DNA of 64,000 bases from an uncultured Hyphomonas sp. (GTDB lineage Bacteria > Pseudomonadota > Alphaproteobacteria > Caulobacterales > Hyphomonadaceae), in assembly GCF_963678875.1 (NCBI RefSeq), contig NZ_OY787457.1, forward strand, positions 186,001 to 250,000. Direction: 5' to 3'. Each line of letters starts with the position of its first letter. The stretch's first letter is position 1. The notes beneath the pieces are model-generated. The model did no database searches and was not told where the DNA came from. It saw only the letters and a program-made list of their open reading frames with translations. This document shows, one piece after another, positions 44,625-53,853 of this stretch. The translations under genes and the position numbers were made by a program.

Positions 44625-45103
44625 AGCGCTTTCTCCAGGAAGAGGGCGTGCCCTTTTTCCGGGTCGAGTTCATAGGCGTGGTAGCCTGCGGCTTCATACA
44701 CGCTGCGGGCGCGCATGTTGCCGGAGAGAACTTCCAGGGTCAGTTTGCAACAGCCGCGCTTGCGCGCCTCCGCCTCTGCCGCATCCAGCAGGCGGCGCCC
44801 GATGCCCTTGCCGCGATGCGCAGCGTGCACGGCAATGTCATGCACGTTCAGCAGCGGCTTGCAGGCGAAGGTGGAGAAGCCTTCGAACGCGTTCAGCACA
44901 CCCGCCGGTGCGCCATCATCGAAGGCGAGGAACGTCACCGCATAGGGCCGCGTCGCGAGTTCTGCAGCAAGGTGCTCGCGCGTATGAGCATGCAATGGTT
45001 TGCCGCCGCCCATCGGGTCCTGCGCATACTGGTCCAGCATGTCGACCATTGCGCGGGCATCTGCGGGATCGCTGTAGTCTGCCTGCCGGATCGTGATGCT
45101 CAT
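44621..45103 (-). CDS. GNAT-family N-acetyltransferase
   Basis: 160 residues. Acetyl-CoA motif in VHAAHRGKGIGRRLLDAAEAEA (R-x-x-G-x-G), preceded by the strands of the GNAT fold and followed by LTLEVLSGNMRARSVYEAAGYH. Substrate unknown. It follows the ArsC-like gene by 5 bp on the same strand and overlaps the convergent HxlR gene by 4 bp. Confidence 0.9.
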   Translation of the reverse strand: MSITIRQADYSDPADARAMVDMLDQYAQDPMGGGKPLHAHTREHLAAELATRPYAVTFLAFDDGAPAGVLNAFEGFSTFACKPLLNVHDIAVHAAHRGKGIGRRLLDAAEAEARKRGCCKLTLEVLSGNMRARSVYEAAGYHAYELDPEKGHALFLEKAL

Positions 45104-45108
45104 GCGGG

Positions 45109-45462
45109 TCAGCCGAGCAGGGTGGCCTGCACGTCCTTGCCCCAGCCGACATGCACCGCGCTGCCATTCTCGATGACGGGGCGCTTGATCAGCGTCGGAT
45201 GCTTGGACAGCAGGGCCTTTTCGCCATTGGTGCCAGCCTTTGCCTTTTCCGCATTGGTCAGGCTCCGCCAGGTGGCCGAGCTCTTGTTGACCAGCTTGTC
45301 GGGTGCAGCCTTCAACCAGACCGGCAGCTTCGCCGTCAGGTCCGCTTCGTCGCGGATGTCGACAAATTTCACCTTGCTGCCAGCGGCTTCAAGTTCGCGT
45401 TTCGCTTTGCGGCATGTGTCGCAATTCTTGAGTCCGTAGAGGACGACCGCCGGTCCGGGCAT
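45109..45462 (-). CDS. ArsC/Spx-family reductase-like protein
   Basis: 117 residues. It begins with VVLYGLKNCDTCRKAKREL, the thioredoxin-like CxxC of the ArsC/YffB/Spx family, and ends with LLSKHPTLIKRPVIENG, the typical KRP(I/V) segment. Arsenate reductase activity is not proven; YffB-like members have no known substrate. The ATG at 45462 is chosen over an upstream extension. Confidence 0.88.
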   Translation of the reverse strand: MPGPAVVLYGLKNCDTCRKAKRELEAAGSKVKFVDIRDEADLTAKLPVWLKAAPDKLVNKSSATWRSLTNAEKAKAGTNGEKALLSKHPTLIKRPVIENGSAVHVGWGKDVQATLLG

Positions 45463-45564
45463 GTTCTGTCTCCGGTTAGAAGGAGGCGAGTCCCTATCCT
45501 CAAAGGCGAGTGGATACAACCGGGCAAACACGCTGCGGCGCAGCACCCGTCGCCTTTTCCCGGA

Positions 45565-46323
45565 TCAGCGCGCGTTGCGGGCAGGGCTGCGCACAATCGC
45601 GACGATCGGGCCCATATCGGTGCCGCCATCGTCACGCCCGATCGAAGGCGCATGGAGGCGGGACACGACGCCATCGAGATAGAGCGCATCGGGTGATCGG
45701 AGCTGGTCGCGGAAGAGGCGGGCAAAGGTGTCGAAGTTCACCGGCGCGTCGCTGATCGCGAACCAGAGTGTGTCGCCATCGGCGCTGAGGCCGACACCAT
45801 TGCGGCGCTTGCGGCTGGTGCCATCGGGATTGAATGCCGGGTGCAGCGCGCCGTCGATGACCAGCATCGGGCCGGACTGGGTGGCAAAGCGCGCCTCGGG
45901 GGCGAGCGCTTCATAGGCGAGCGTCTCGGTCACATGCGCAGTGCCTTCACCGTCCAACCAGAACACGCCGTTCGGCAGCATGCCGAAATTGCCGGGCCCG
46001 GCATTGGTGACGAGGCGGGCTGTCTGTTCGCTGTTCTCGACATAGAGGCCAACCGGGCGGCGGTCCTCATGATACATGCCGGCATTCATCGCGAAGATGA
46101 GGTCGCCACCCTCTGCGGCGATGGTTTCGGCAAGCCGGTCGAAATCCGCAAACGGCGCGCCGTCGGCATGAGTGTGGAACAGGGCAAGGCCCGGATCGTC
46201 CGCCGCGAAATGGCAGACCGTGAAGGGCTGGTCCTCGAACCGGATGGCCTCGCAGGCCTGCACCGTCTCCTCCCGGCAGGCGGGAAGCAGGAGCAGCAGG
46301 AGAAGGATCGGCCAGGTGCGCAT
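45565..46323 (-). CDS. Phosphodiester glycosidase (NAGPA-like) lipoprotein
   Basis: 252 residues. Lipobox LPAC (Cys16) follows a short leucine-rich signal. The domain shows FAMNAGMYHEDRRPVGLYVE, NAGPGNFGMLPNGVFW, ATQSGPMLVIDG, RNGVGLSADG and ALYLDGVVSRL, matching the family of the human uncovering enzyme NAGPA (phosphodiester glycosidase). A role in cell-envelope glycan turnover is inferred. It is divergent from the PadR gene. Confidence 0.87.
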   Translation of the reverse strand: MRTWPILLLLLLLPACREETVQACEAIRFEDQPFTVCHFAADDPGLALFHTHADGAPFADFDRLAETIAAEGGDLIFAMNAGMYHEDRRPVGLYVENSEQTARLVTNAGPGNFGMLPNGVFWLDGEGTAHVTETLAYEALAPEARFATQSGPMLVIDGALHPAFNPDGTSRKRRNGVGLSADGDTLWFAISDAPVNFDTFARLFRDQLRSPDALYLDGVVSRLHAPSIGRDDGGTDMGPIVAIVRSPARNAR

Positions 46324-46385
46324 GGCCGCAACCTATCCATCCTCCCGGCAGCCTTCCAGAGGCTGCTGTCACCATGCGCTCAGAT

Positions 46386-46445
46386 TAGATATATCTATAC
46401 ATTGCTTTTTCGATATATCGGAATTATATGACATTCAGATATATC
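46386..46445. promoter_or_regulatory. GATATATC operator array upstream of padR-like gene
   Basis: The 8-bp palindrome GATATATC occurs at 46388-46395, 46412-46419 and 46438-46445, spaced 24 and 26 bp, each inside a longer near-palindrome (TAGATATATCTA; CGATATATCG). This AT-rich block stands out in a GC-rich genome. The last copy ends 13 bp before the PadR start, so autoregulation is likely; the array also faces the phosphodiester glycosidase gene. Confidence 0.65.
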
Positions 46446-46458
46446 GAAAGGACACAAA

Positions 46459-47100
46459 ATGAGATATCGAAACAGACATTCAAACCGTGGTGCCGGCGTG
46501 CACATCTTTGTCGACCAGGGCGAAGACTGCGCCGGTGGCTGCAATGAGCGGAAGGGATGGGGCATGCGCCAGGGACGAGGTGGACGCGGACGTGGATTCG
46601 GGCGCGGGCAGGGAAGAGGCCAGGGTGGACGCGGCCGGCGCCGCCCGCTGGACCATGGCGATCTTCGCCTTCTGATCCTCAAACTGATCTCGGAAGCACC
46701 GCGCCACGGCTATGACATCATCCGCGAGATCGAAGCCCGCACGGGCGGTGCCTATGTGCCGAGCCCTGGCGTGATCTATCCCGCGCTCGAAGCGCTGCTG
46801 GATCTTGGCTGGGTCGAGGCGGAAGCCGACGGTTCACGCCGCTCCTTCAAGCTGAGCGGCGAAGGCAGGGCAGAGCTTGAGGCCGAGGCCGAAACGCTGG
46901 AGCGGATCGAGCAGCGGCTGGCGGACTTGCTGGACAGCGACCGGCCGGAAGACCCGTTTGACGTCCGCGGGGCGATGTGGCGCCTGCGCCACGCCGTGCG
47001 CGAAGCCGTTCAGGCGCATCCCGATGATATCGACCGCCGCAAGGCCGTCGCCGACATCCTGACCGAAGCGCAGGAGCGCATTTCGAAACTGGAAGACTGA
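46459..47100 (+). CDS. PadR-family regulator with RG-rich N-terminal extension
   Basis: 213 residues. The PadR winged helix begins near residue 62: LDHGDLRLLILKLISEAPRHGYDIIREIE, then YVPSPGVIYPALEALLDLGWVE. Before it is an unusual extension with Cys25 and Cys29 and, at about 36-62, a Gly/Arg tract built of GRG and GQG units. The C-terminal helix region is normal. AAAGGA precedes the ATG. It may control the fused MFS/spermidine synthase or itself through the GATATATC array. Confidence 0.9.
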   Translation: MRYRNRHSNRGAGVHIFVDQGEDCAGGCNERKGWGMRQGRGGRGRGFGRGQGRGQGGRGRRRPLDHGDLRLLILKLISEAPRHGYDIIREIEARTGGAYVPSPGVIYPALEALLDLGWVEAEADGSRRSFKLSGEGRAELEAEAETLERIEQRLADLLDSDRPEDPFDVRGAMWRLRHAVREAVQAHPDDIDRRKAVADILTEAQERISKLED

Positions 47101-47144
47101 AGGCAATACCGGCAGGGGAGTCGGGGGACCGCTCAGTCGGTCCC

Positions 47145-49433
47145 TTAGTGGCTGCCCTGTCTGCCGCGGTCCGCCGCGGCGCGCGGCAAGGGATGGCGCC
47201 CGAAATGCGTTTCGTAGAGCGTACCGACGATGTTGGAATAATCGTCCGTCCACGGCCTTTGGCCATCCGTTTCCAGTGCCGCCCAGCGCGGATCGGCACG
47301 GAACCGGTCCAACGCTTTGGGCGTACGGGCCAGCATGACGACGAAGCTGGAGTTTGCTCCGGCCTCGGCCGGATCATCCGGATTGTGGACAAAGATTTGC
47401 TGCAGCATCGATGCGCCTTCGGCTGCGCCCGTGCGGGCCACGACCGGCGCGAGGTTCATGTGCCGGTTTGAGATGTGGAACAGGATTATGCCCTCGTCCG
47501 ACAGGCGGGAGAGGTAAAGCGCCATCGCCTCCCGGGTCAGAAGGTGCGCCGGGATCGCATCGGAAGAGAAGGCATCCAGCAGTAGCAGGTCGAACCCGCC
47601 GGCCGGCTCATTGCCAAGCGTAATGCGCGCATCGCCCAGAACAATCCGCTCGTCCGGTGCGCAATCGGTCAGGAAGGTGAAGAGGGACGGATCCTGCGCC
47701 ATGTGGACGACCACGGGGTCGATCTCGAAGAAGGTGTAGGTCTGGCTGGGCTGGCGATAGCAGGCCACAGATCCCACACCGAGGCCGACGACACCGACAT
47801 GGCCGAAGTCCGGCGCCACTTCGGAGAACACCTGGCCGATCGGCGCCTTGGCATGATAATAGGTCTGGGGTTCCGGGCGGCCGGTTGCGTTCAGGCGCTG
47901 GCTGCCATGATTGGTCGTGCCGTGTGCCATGATGCGGACACGCCCGTCATCGGTTTCGATCGCGCGGACAAGACCGAAGAAGCCGCGCTCGCTGGCGACG
48001 ACTTGGTCGGCCTGCCCGCTGCCGCCGAGCAGGAAGGCGGCGGCCGTTGCGCCTGCCGGGACCAACCGCCGTGCATGGAAGAAGGTGGCCGCGGCGATGC
48101 AGAGCGTCGCGCCGAAGAATATTGCGCCCCGCGGAAGGGCGGCGCCCATCGCCGGAAGGGCCAGGGCCAGGATTGCAACACCCGCGATGACGCCAAGCAG
48201 GATGCGGCTGCGTTGCCAGGCGTTGCACCAGGACTCCGGAGAGGGAAGCAGCAACAGCGCGGCGCACAGCAGGACAGGGTATTCATAGACCCCATTGAAA
48301 ATCACCGGCGCCAACAGGCTGGCGAAGGCCGCGCCGATCACGCCGCCCAGTGACATGAGCAGGTAGAATTCGGTGAGGCGGCTGGCATCTGGCCGGCGGG
48401 CTGCAAGTTCTCCGTGCAGCGCGAGGGCTACGAGGAACAGGGTCAGGATATGCGTCGCAAGCCGGGCGATCAGGCCGAGCTGGACGACGCCGCTTCCAAT
48501 GATCAGCAGGGTCGCCATGGCGATGGCGTAGGGTGTGTAGATCAGCGCGGTCTGGTGAGAAATGAGCGGCCGGACGGAGAAGACGATGATGAACGTGCCG
48601 ATATAGGCCATCAATGGCGGAGCCCACAGGAAAGGCGCCGAGGCAACGTCGGTGGAAATATGGGCCGTCACGCCAACCAGCAGGGCGGACGGAACAGCGG
48701 ACAGGGCGAGCCAGGTCATGCGTTCTTTCCAGACGTCCACGGATGAAACCGGAGGCTGAGAGATTGCCGCATCTGCATGTCCGCCTGCAGCCGGTGCATT
48801 ATGGCCCGCCGTCAGCAATCCACAGGCAACCAGCAGGACAGCCAGCGTGAGATAGCCAAGCGACCAGATGCCGGACTGCGTGCCGAGCCGGGTGAAGGGT
48901 TCCATCAGCAGCGGATACGCGGCGAGGCCGATCAGCGATCCGGCATTGGAGGCGGCATAGAGGTGGTAGGGGTCTGCCGCATCCGGACGGCCGGAGCGGG
49001 CGTACCAGCTCTGCACCAGCGGGGCCGTAGCCGAGATGGCAGCGAAAGGCGGTGCAATCGAGATGGCAAAGGTACCGATCAGCCACAGGGCCGGGCGCGT
49101 TGTGTCCGGTGCACCGAACAGTCCGTTGATCGACAGGGGCAGGCAGAAGCTCGCCAGCAGGAGAAGCAGGGCGTGAAGGCCGACCTGAACCTTTACGTTT
49201 GGGAGCCGCGCCAGCAAGTGGGCGTAGGCGTAACCTGCCAGAAGGGCCGCCTGGAAGCAGACAAGCGACACGTTCCAGACAGACGGCGCCCCGCCAAGCA
49301 GCGGCGTCGCCATTTTCGCGAACATGGGCTGGACCAGGAACACAAGGCCGGCTGACAGGAAGACTGTCGCAACGAACGGCGCCGCGCCTGCGCGCCGGGC
49401 GAGCCTTGTGCCCGTCACTTCTACTGCTTGCAT
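47145..49433 (-). CDS. Fused MFS transporter / spermidine synthase-like protein
   Basis: 762 residues. The N-terminal 480 residues form about 12-14 membrane segments; the C-terminal part is a polyamine-aminopropyltransferase-like domain with GLGVGSVACY (nucleotide-binding loop), FFEIDP, ITLGNEPAGGFDLLLLDAFSSDAIPAHLLT and ILFHISNRHMNL. Proteins of this fused class are widespread; whether they transport or make polyamines is not settled. The ATG at 49433 is preferred to a GTG 12 bases upstream. Convergent with the padR-like gene. Confidence 0.9.
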   Translation of the reverse strand: MQAVEVTGTRLARRAGAAPFVATVFLSAGLVFLVQPMFAKMATPLLGGAPSVWNVSLVCFQAALLAGYAYAHLLARLPNVKVQVGLHALLLLLASFCLPLSINGLFGAPDTTRPALWLIGTFAISIAPPFAAISATAPLVQSWYARSGRPDAADPYHLYAASNAGSLIGLAAYPLLMEPFTRLGTQSGIWSLGYLTLAVLLVACGLLTAGHNAPAAGGHADAAISQPPVSSVDVWKERMTWLALSAVPSALLVGVTAHISTDVASAPFLWAPPLMAYIGTFIIVFSVRPLISHQTALIYTPYAIAMATLLIIGSGVVQLGLIARLATHILTLFLVALALHGELAARRPDASRLTEFYLLMSLGGVIGAAFASLLAPVIFNGVYEYPVLLCAALLLLPSPESWCNAWQRSRILLGVIAGVAILALALPAMGAALPRGAIFFGATLCIAAATFFHARRLVPAGATAAAFLLGGSGQADQVVASERGFFGLVRAIETDDGRVRIMAHGTTNHGSQRLNATGRPEPQTYYHAKAPIGQVFSEVAPDFGHVGVVGLGVGSVACYRQPSQTYTFFEIDPVVVHMAQDPSLFTFLTDCAPDERIVLGDARITLGNEPAGGFDLLLLDAFSSDAIPAHLLTREAMALYLSRLSDEGIILFHISNRHMNLAPVVARTGAAEGASMLQQIFVHNPDDPAEAGANSSFVVMLARTPKALDRFRADPRWAALETDGQRPWTDDYSNIVGTLYETHFGRHPLPRAAADRGRQGSH

Positions 49434-49544
49434 GATGTGACCCACCGAATTCTGTTGACCGGATTTCCGGAAACAGAATGACGGATCGGGATTAATCCGG
49501 TGTCAGCAGTTCGGACAAATTGCTTTATCCGCCGCAGGCTTACG

Positions 49545-50720
49545 TTAAGCTTTGTCCGGCTCGCCGGCTTCCGCCGCAAGCGCTTCGCGGCGTTTCTCGG
49601 CGGCGGATTTCTTGACGCTCTCGGAGCGTAGCTGGCCGCAGGCGGCGAGAATGTCGCGGCCGCGCGGCGTGCGGATCGGGCTGGCATAGCCGGCCCGGTT
49701 CAGCACTTCGGCAAACTCCTCAATCGTCTCCCAGTCGGAGCACTCATAAGGGCTGCCCGGCCACGGATTGAACGGGATCAGGTTGATCTTTGCCGGCACA
49801 CCCTTCAGCAGGCGGACAAGGTCACGCGCTTCGGCCAGCGTGTCGTTGACACCTTTCAGCATCACATATTCGAACGTCACGCGCTTCGAGTTGCTGAGAT
49901 CCGGATAGGCGCGGATCGCGTCGAACAGGGTCTGCAAATCGTATTTGCGGTTGATCGGCACGATCTCGTTGCGCAAATCATCATTCGTCGCGTGCAGCGA
50001 AATGGCCAGCGCCGCATTGGTGCGGTGGCCAAGTTCCGGGATCTTCGGCGCCACGCCCGCGGTTGAGACCGTGATGCGTCGGCGGCCGATGGCGATGCCG
50101 TCTCCGTCGGAAATCGTGTCGATGGCCTCGGCCACATTGTCGAGATTGTAGAGCGGCTCGCCCATGCCCATGAAGACGATATTCGTCAGGCGGCGATTTT
50201 CCGTCGAGGTCGGCCATTCACCCAGCCCATCCCGTGCGATCAGGACCTGTGCGACAATTTCCTGCGCCGTCAGGTTGCGGACGAGTTTCTGCGTGCCGGT
50301 ATGGCAGAAAGTGCAGTTCAGCGTGCAGCCTACCTGGCTGGAGACGCACAGCGCACCGGCCTTGCCGACATCCGGAATGAAGACGCTTTCGCCCTCGATG
50401 CCGGGGCCGAACCGGGTCAGCCATTTCTGCGTGCCGTCGCGGCTCACCTGGTGATCGGCGATCTCGGGGCGGGTGAGGATGTAGCGCTCGGCCAGCTGCG
50501 CGCGCAGCTCCTTCGCGACATCGGTCATGTCGGTGAAGTCCTGCGTGCCGAAATGATGGATCCAGCGGCGCAGCTGCTTGGCGCGCATGCCGGACTTCTT
50601 CGGATCGACGCCCATCGCCTCCATCTCCGCTTTGAGCGCAGGCAGGCTCAGGCCGGCCAGCGAGGGCGGGGCGGCAGGGGCCGCGTCGGGGCGGCGGGAC
50701 AGGTCCAGTTCGATCTTCAT
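49545..50720 (-). CDS. rlmN: 23S rRNA (adenine(2503)-C(2))-methyltransferase
   Basis: 391 residues. This radical-SAM enzyme methylates A2503 of 23S rRNA and A37 of some tRNAs. The cluster motif CTLNCTFCHTG (CxxxCxxC) is present, as are FMGMGEPLYN, STAGVAPKIPEL, ISLHATND and the C-terminal DILAACGQL with the second catalytic Cys. Full length. Confidence 0.97.
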   Translation of the reverse strand: MKIELDLSRRPDAAPAAPPSLAGLSLPALKAEMEAMGVDPKKSGMRAKQLRRWIHHFGTQDFTDMTDVAKELRAQLAERYILTRPEIADHQVSRDGTQKWLTRFGPGIEGESVFIPDVGKAGALCVSSQVGCTLNCTFCHTGTQKLVRNLTAQEIVAQVLIARDGLGEWPTSTENRRLTNIVFMGMGEPLYNLDNVAEAIDTISDGDGIAIGRRRITVSTAGVAPKIPELGHRTNAALAISLHATNDDLRNEIVPINRKYDLQTLFDAIRAYPDLSNSKRVTFEYVMLKGVNDTLAEARDLVRLLKGVPAKINLIPFNPWPGSPYECSDWETIEEFAEVLNRAGYASPIRTPRGRDILAACGQLRSESVKKSAAEKRREALAAEAGEPDKA

Positions 50721-50892
50721 TTCGCGGGGCCTATATCACGGTTGGGTGACAGGCGGAAACCACCAGCACACTTGTGGTTCACAAGGGGTTCATTTGCCCG
50801 CCCTCAAAAAGCCATGAGCGGAACATAAGTCTCCGCCGCGCGTTGTTACGCGTCCCGATAAGTGGGCTGATCCAGATATGGAGCTGATAATT

Positions 50893-51522
50893 ATGAAACG
50901 TCTCGCCATCGCCGTCTGTGCTGTCTCAATGCTCGCCGCCTGTGCGGAAGGGCCAACCCGCAACGTTTGGACCGGTGCTGCCGCCGGTGCGATCCTCGGA
51001 GCCGGAGCCGGTACGCTCGCGGGCGGGGATGACGGCCGCAATGCTGCAATTGGTGCAGCAGTGGGCGCCATCGCCGGTGCTGCCGTCGGCGACTATATGG
51101 ACAAGCAGGAACGTGCCCTGCGCGAGCAGACCGCCGGCACCGGCATCGGTGTCCAGCGCCAGGGCGACCAGATTGCCCTGACCATGCCGTCCAACATCAC
51201 GTTCGATGTCGATAGCGCCACAATCAAGCCGGCCTTCTATGCCACGCTGAACGACGTCACCACGACGCTGGTCAACTATCCTTCGACCGCTGTGGACGTC
51301 ATCGGCCACGCCTCGGCGGATGGCCCGGATGACTACAACATGCAGCTGTCGCAACGCCGTGCTGCTTCCGTGCAGAACTATCTGATCAACCAGGGCGTTG
51401 CCTCTGTGCGCCTGCGTGCCGTCGGCATGGGGGAAACCCAGCCGATCGCCGACAACTCGACCGTTGAAGGCCGCGCTGCCAACCGCCGCGTGGAAATCAT
51501 CCTGACGCCGGTCACGCAATAA
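50893..51522 (+). CDS. OmpA-family lipoprotein with glycine zipper
   Basis: 209 residues. Lipobox LAAC (Cys17), then a glycine-zipper region (about 28-75, GAAAGAILGAGAGTLAG and IGAAVGAIAGAAVG), then a C-terminal OmpA peptidoglycan-binding domain with ITFDVDSATIKP, IGHASADGPDDYNMQLSQRRA and NRRVEI. It anchors the outer membrane to peptidoglycan. GGAG at 50880-50883 favours the ATG at 50893. A strong terminator follows. Confidence 0.92.
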   Translation: MKRLAIAVCAVSMLAACAEGPTRNVWTGAAAGAILGAGAGTLAGGDDGRNAAIGAAVGAIAGAAVGDYMDKQERALREQTAGTGIGVQRQGDQIALTMPSNITFDVDSATIKPAFYATLNDVTTTLVNYPSTAVDVIGHASADGPDDYNMQLSQRRAASVQNYLINQGVASVRLRAVGMGETQPIADNSTVEGRAANRRVEIILTPVTQ

Positions 51523-51564
51523 GGCAGCCAGCCTGCCCGGTCCACATGGACCATGAACAACAAG

Positions 51565-51595
51565 GGCCAGCCGGAAACATCCGGCTGGCCTTTTT
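51565..51595 (+). terminator. Rho-independent terminator of the OmpA lipoprotein gene
   Basis: A perfect 10-bp stem, GGCCAGCCGG (51565-51574) and CCGGCTGGCC (51581-51590), with a 6-nt loop, is followed by five T (51591-51595). Confidence 0.92.
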
Positions 51596-51680
51596 CAATT
51601 GAAGTGCCGGTCCTGGCCGGTATTTGCACGACATCTGTGTCCGGAGAGTCTATACCCCGGCGGGGGACAGGGGACTCGCT

Positions 51681-52307
51681 ATGGAAGATGACGCGCCAGT
51701 GCAGCGGTCACGTGGAACATTCGGCCAGTCCGGGCCTTATCGGGGCACGCTTTCCGAAGGGATCCGGGGCCTGTCCTGGTTATTCCTGAAAGCCGCTGGC
51801 TGGCATGTCGCAACCGACTGGCCGGGCGTGCAGAAATCGGTCGTGATTGCAGCGCCGCATACATCCAATTTCGACGGTCTTCTGATGCTCGCCATTGCGG
51901 GCTGGTACCGGCAAAAGCTCAGCTGGATGGGTAAGGCTTCGCTTGTGTCAGGTCCGCTGGGCGGTCTGGTGCGCCGCGCAGGCTGCGTCCCGGTCGACCG
52001 GTCGAAATCCAGCGATGTGGTCACCCTGATGCGGGAGGCGTTCGATCAGGCAGAGTCCCTGCACCTCGCCATTTCTCCGGAAGGTACGCGCGATGCCAAC
52101 GCCAAATGGAAAACCGGCTTCTGGCATATCGCGAAATCAGCAGATGTGCCGATGCTGATTGCCGTGCTGGACTTCGGCACACGGGAAATGCGCTTCGAAG
52201 GACCGATGATGCCCGGCGACGATATCGAGGCCGATATGGCCCAAATCGTCTGGCACTATCGCGATGCCGAAGGAAAACACCCGGAAAAGTTCGTCCTGCC
52301 GGACTGA
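51681..52307 (+). CDS. Lysophospholipid acyltransferase-family protein
   Basis: 208 residues with the PlsC/LPLAT domain: APHTSNFDGLL carries the HX4D motif, GCVPVDRSKS the third block and ISPEGTRD the glycerolipid-binding block. WKTGFWHIA follows. It resembles the family's small 1-acylglycerol-3-phosphate acyltransferase-like members that lack strong membrane segments. The start ATG at 51681 has GGGGACTCG upstream. Confidence 0.88.
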   Translation: MEDDAPVQRSRGTFGQSGPYRGTLSEGIRGLSWLFLKAAGWHVATDWPGVQKSVVIAAPHTSNFDGLLMLAIAGWYRQKLSWMGKASLVSGPLGGLVRRAGCVPVDRSKSSDVVTLMREAFDQAESLHLAISPEGTRDANAKWKTGFWHIAKSADVPMLIAVLDFGTREMRFEGPMMPGDDIEADMAQIVWHYRDAEGKHPEKFVLPD

Positions 52308-52311
52308 GACA

Positions 52312-52845
52312 TCAGCGGCAGGTGGCGGCGGCCTTGTCGATGGCGGCGGCCGATCCGCTCAGCGAGAAGTGATAGGCAACCTGCGTGTTCCGCGCCGAAA
52401 CGGCCTGAACGCGCAGTTCCGATCCCTTCTTCAGTGCCGTGACGATGCGGGGATCGTCGGAATCGTCGGCAAAGGCTTCCCGGCCCACCGAGAACAGCGT
52501 CCAGTTGGACCGGCCGACCTGTGCCTTCGGGGCCATGTCTTCGCGGAGATTGTAGCCGACCTTCAGGCTCGGCTGGTTGCGGCCCCGGCCGGATTTCCAA
52601 CTCGTCACATAGAACCAGACATCGCCATGATCGGCATTCTTGGGCGCCTTGTCGGTGGCCGGGGTTGCCGCATAGCAGATTGTCTCGCCGCCGGTCGTGT
52701 CGGTGAACACCGACCAGTCCTTGTAGCGGCCCACAGCGGCCGGTTCGGCCGAAGCGAGCGGAGCAGCGAGGAGGAGGGCGGCGGCCAGCAGGCCGGAATG
52801 GCGAAGGCCTGAAAAGCGATGGGAAGGGGTCATAAATTTATGCAT
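52312..52845 (-). CDS. Invasion-associated locus B (IalB) family protein
   Basis: 177 residues. A signal peptide (about 1-33, ending LASAEP) precedes YKDWSVFTDTTGGETICYAAT, DVWFYVTSWKSGRGRNQPSLKVGYNL and the tail CR. These match the alphaproteobacterial IalB family, named from Bartonella but widespread in free-living species, so a pathogenic role should not be assumed. An alternative ATG lies at 52833. Convergent with the acyltransferase, 4 bp apart. Confidence 0.88.
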   Translation of the reverse strand: MHKFMTPSHRFSGLRHSGLLAAALLLAAPLASAEPAAVGRYKDWSVFTDTTGGETICYAATPATDKAPKNADHGDVWFYVTSWKSGRGRNQPSLKVGYNLREDMAPKAQVGRSNWTLFSVGREAFADDSDDPRIVTALKKGSELRVQAVSARNTQVAYHFSLSGSAAAIDKAAATCR

Positions 52846-53027
52846 CTTCTATACAGCGTCTCGTCCGGTTCGGTTTCTGCCGCCACTTTAGGTGTCATAG
52901 AGTTAAGGCCAAACTTCGGCAAACCGAATGACGTGGACTTTTGCGGCGGATTTCAATGCCGGCACCCTGCCACAGAAGGTGTGAGCGCCGGATGAACCCT
53001 CGCGTTGTGTGCGGTTCAGGGAAGGCG

Positions 53028-53528
53028 TCAGCCCGGTAGCTTGCCGTCACCCGGCACGCCGCCCGGCATGATGGGGCGCGGGGCATAGGCGCCCAGGGCG
53101 AGGTGGCGGTCATACATGACCAGTGCGCCCGCCAGGCTGAGATTGATGCAGAACTTGGTCGGGATCTTCACGACATGGTCGCAGCGGGCAATCGTCTCCG
53201 GCGAGAGGCTCCCGCGCTCCGGCCCGAGAATGTAGGCCGCCTGTACAGGATGCCGGAAGGTCGGCAGCATCACCGCGTCGTCGGTCAGCTCCACGCCGAC
53301 CAGCTGGCAGCCGCGCGGCAGCTGCATCTCATCGACCGTGTCGTACTGGTAGTAGGGAATATGCCCCGCCGTCTTCGACGTGTCGGCGGCATAGGCCGCC
53401 CGTAGCCGGTGCTCGGCGTTGATGGAGAAGAAGAAGCTCGCCCCGAAGGCATTCGCCGTCCGCATCAGCGCGCCGAGGTTCATGGCCTTGGAGATCCGCT
53501 CCGACCCGATGGCAAAATACCCGCGCAT
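53028..53528 (-). CDS. TrmH/SpoU-family RNA methyltransferase
   Basis: 166 residues. MNLGALMRTANAFGASFFF (motif 1), AAYILGPERGSLSPETIARCD (motif 2) and FCINLSLAGALVMYDRHLALG (motif 3) form the trefoil-knot SAM site of SPOUT 2'-O-methyltransferases. The target, tRNA or rRNA, cannot be told. The start is placed at MRGYFAIGSER; the upstream extension is doubtful. It lies 4 bp after a small membrane protein gene. Confidence 0.9.
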   Translation of the reverse strand: MRGYFAIGSERISKAMNLGALMRTANAFGASFFFSINAEHRLRAAYAADTSKTAGHIPYYQYDTVDEMQLPRGCQLVGVELTDDAVMLPTFRHPVQAAYILGPERGSLSPETIARCDHVVKIPTKFCINLSLAGALVMYDRHLALGAYAPRPIMPGGVPGDGKLPG

Positions 53529-53532
53529 CGGC

Positions 53533-53853
53533 TCAGAACGCGTTTGCGACGAAGCGCAAATAGGCAAGGGACAGGAGAATGGCCATGGGCGCTGTATAGG
53601 TCACCCGGCGGGCAAGGCGCAATTGTGCGAGCTGGGCAGGGTAGGTCTCCATCAGCCAGGCCAGGTGCTCGCCCGGCGTGTCCGTCTTGCCAGACGCTGC
53701 GACGGCGGCGCGATAGGCGGGATCGCGAAAGTCTCCGCCGAACGTCTCCGCCAGCGCCCGGCGCAAGAGGACCGAGATCAGCATCCGCATTTGCGCCGCC
53801 AGCACGAGCGCAAAGCTGGTCACGCCCAGCACGATCCATCCGGCGATCATCAT
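53533..53853 (-). CDS. Hypothetical small membrane protein
   Basis: 106 residues with hydrophobic segments at about 3-30 and 85-101 and a polar loop between. No known family. Its start overlaps the stop of the isoaspartyl peptidase by 4 bp and it ends 4 bp before the RNA methyltransferase, so the three form one operon. Confidence 0.72.
   Translation of the reverse strand: MMIAGWIVLGVTSFALVLAAQMRMLISVLLRRALAETFGGDFRDPAYRAAVAASGKTDTPGEHLAWLMETYPAQLAQLRLARRVTYTAPMAILLSLAYLRFVANAF

Noticed and set aside
52312..52845. IalB as evidence of a pathogen
   Set aside because: IalB-type proteins are common in free-living alphaproteobacteria, and no virulence genes are nearby.
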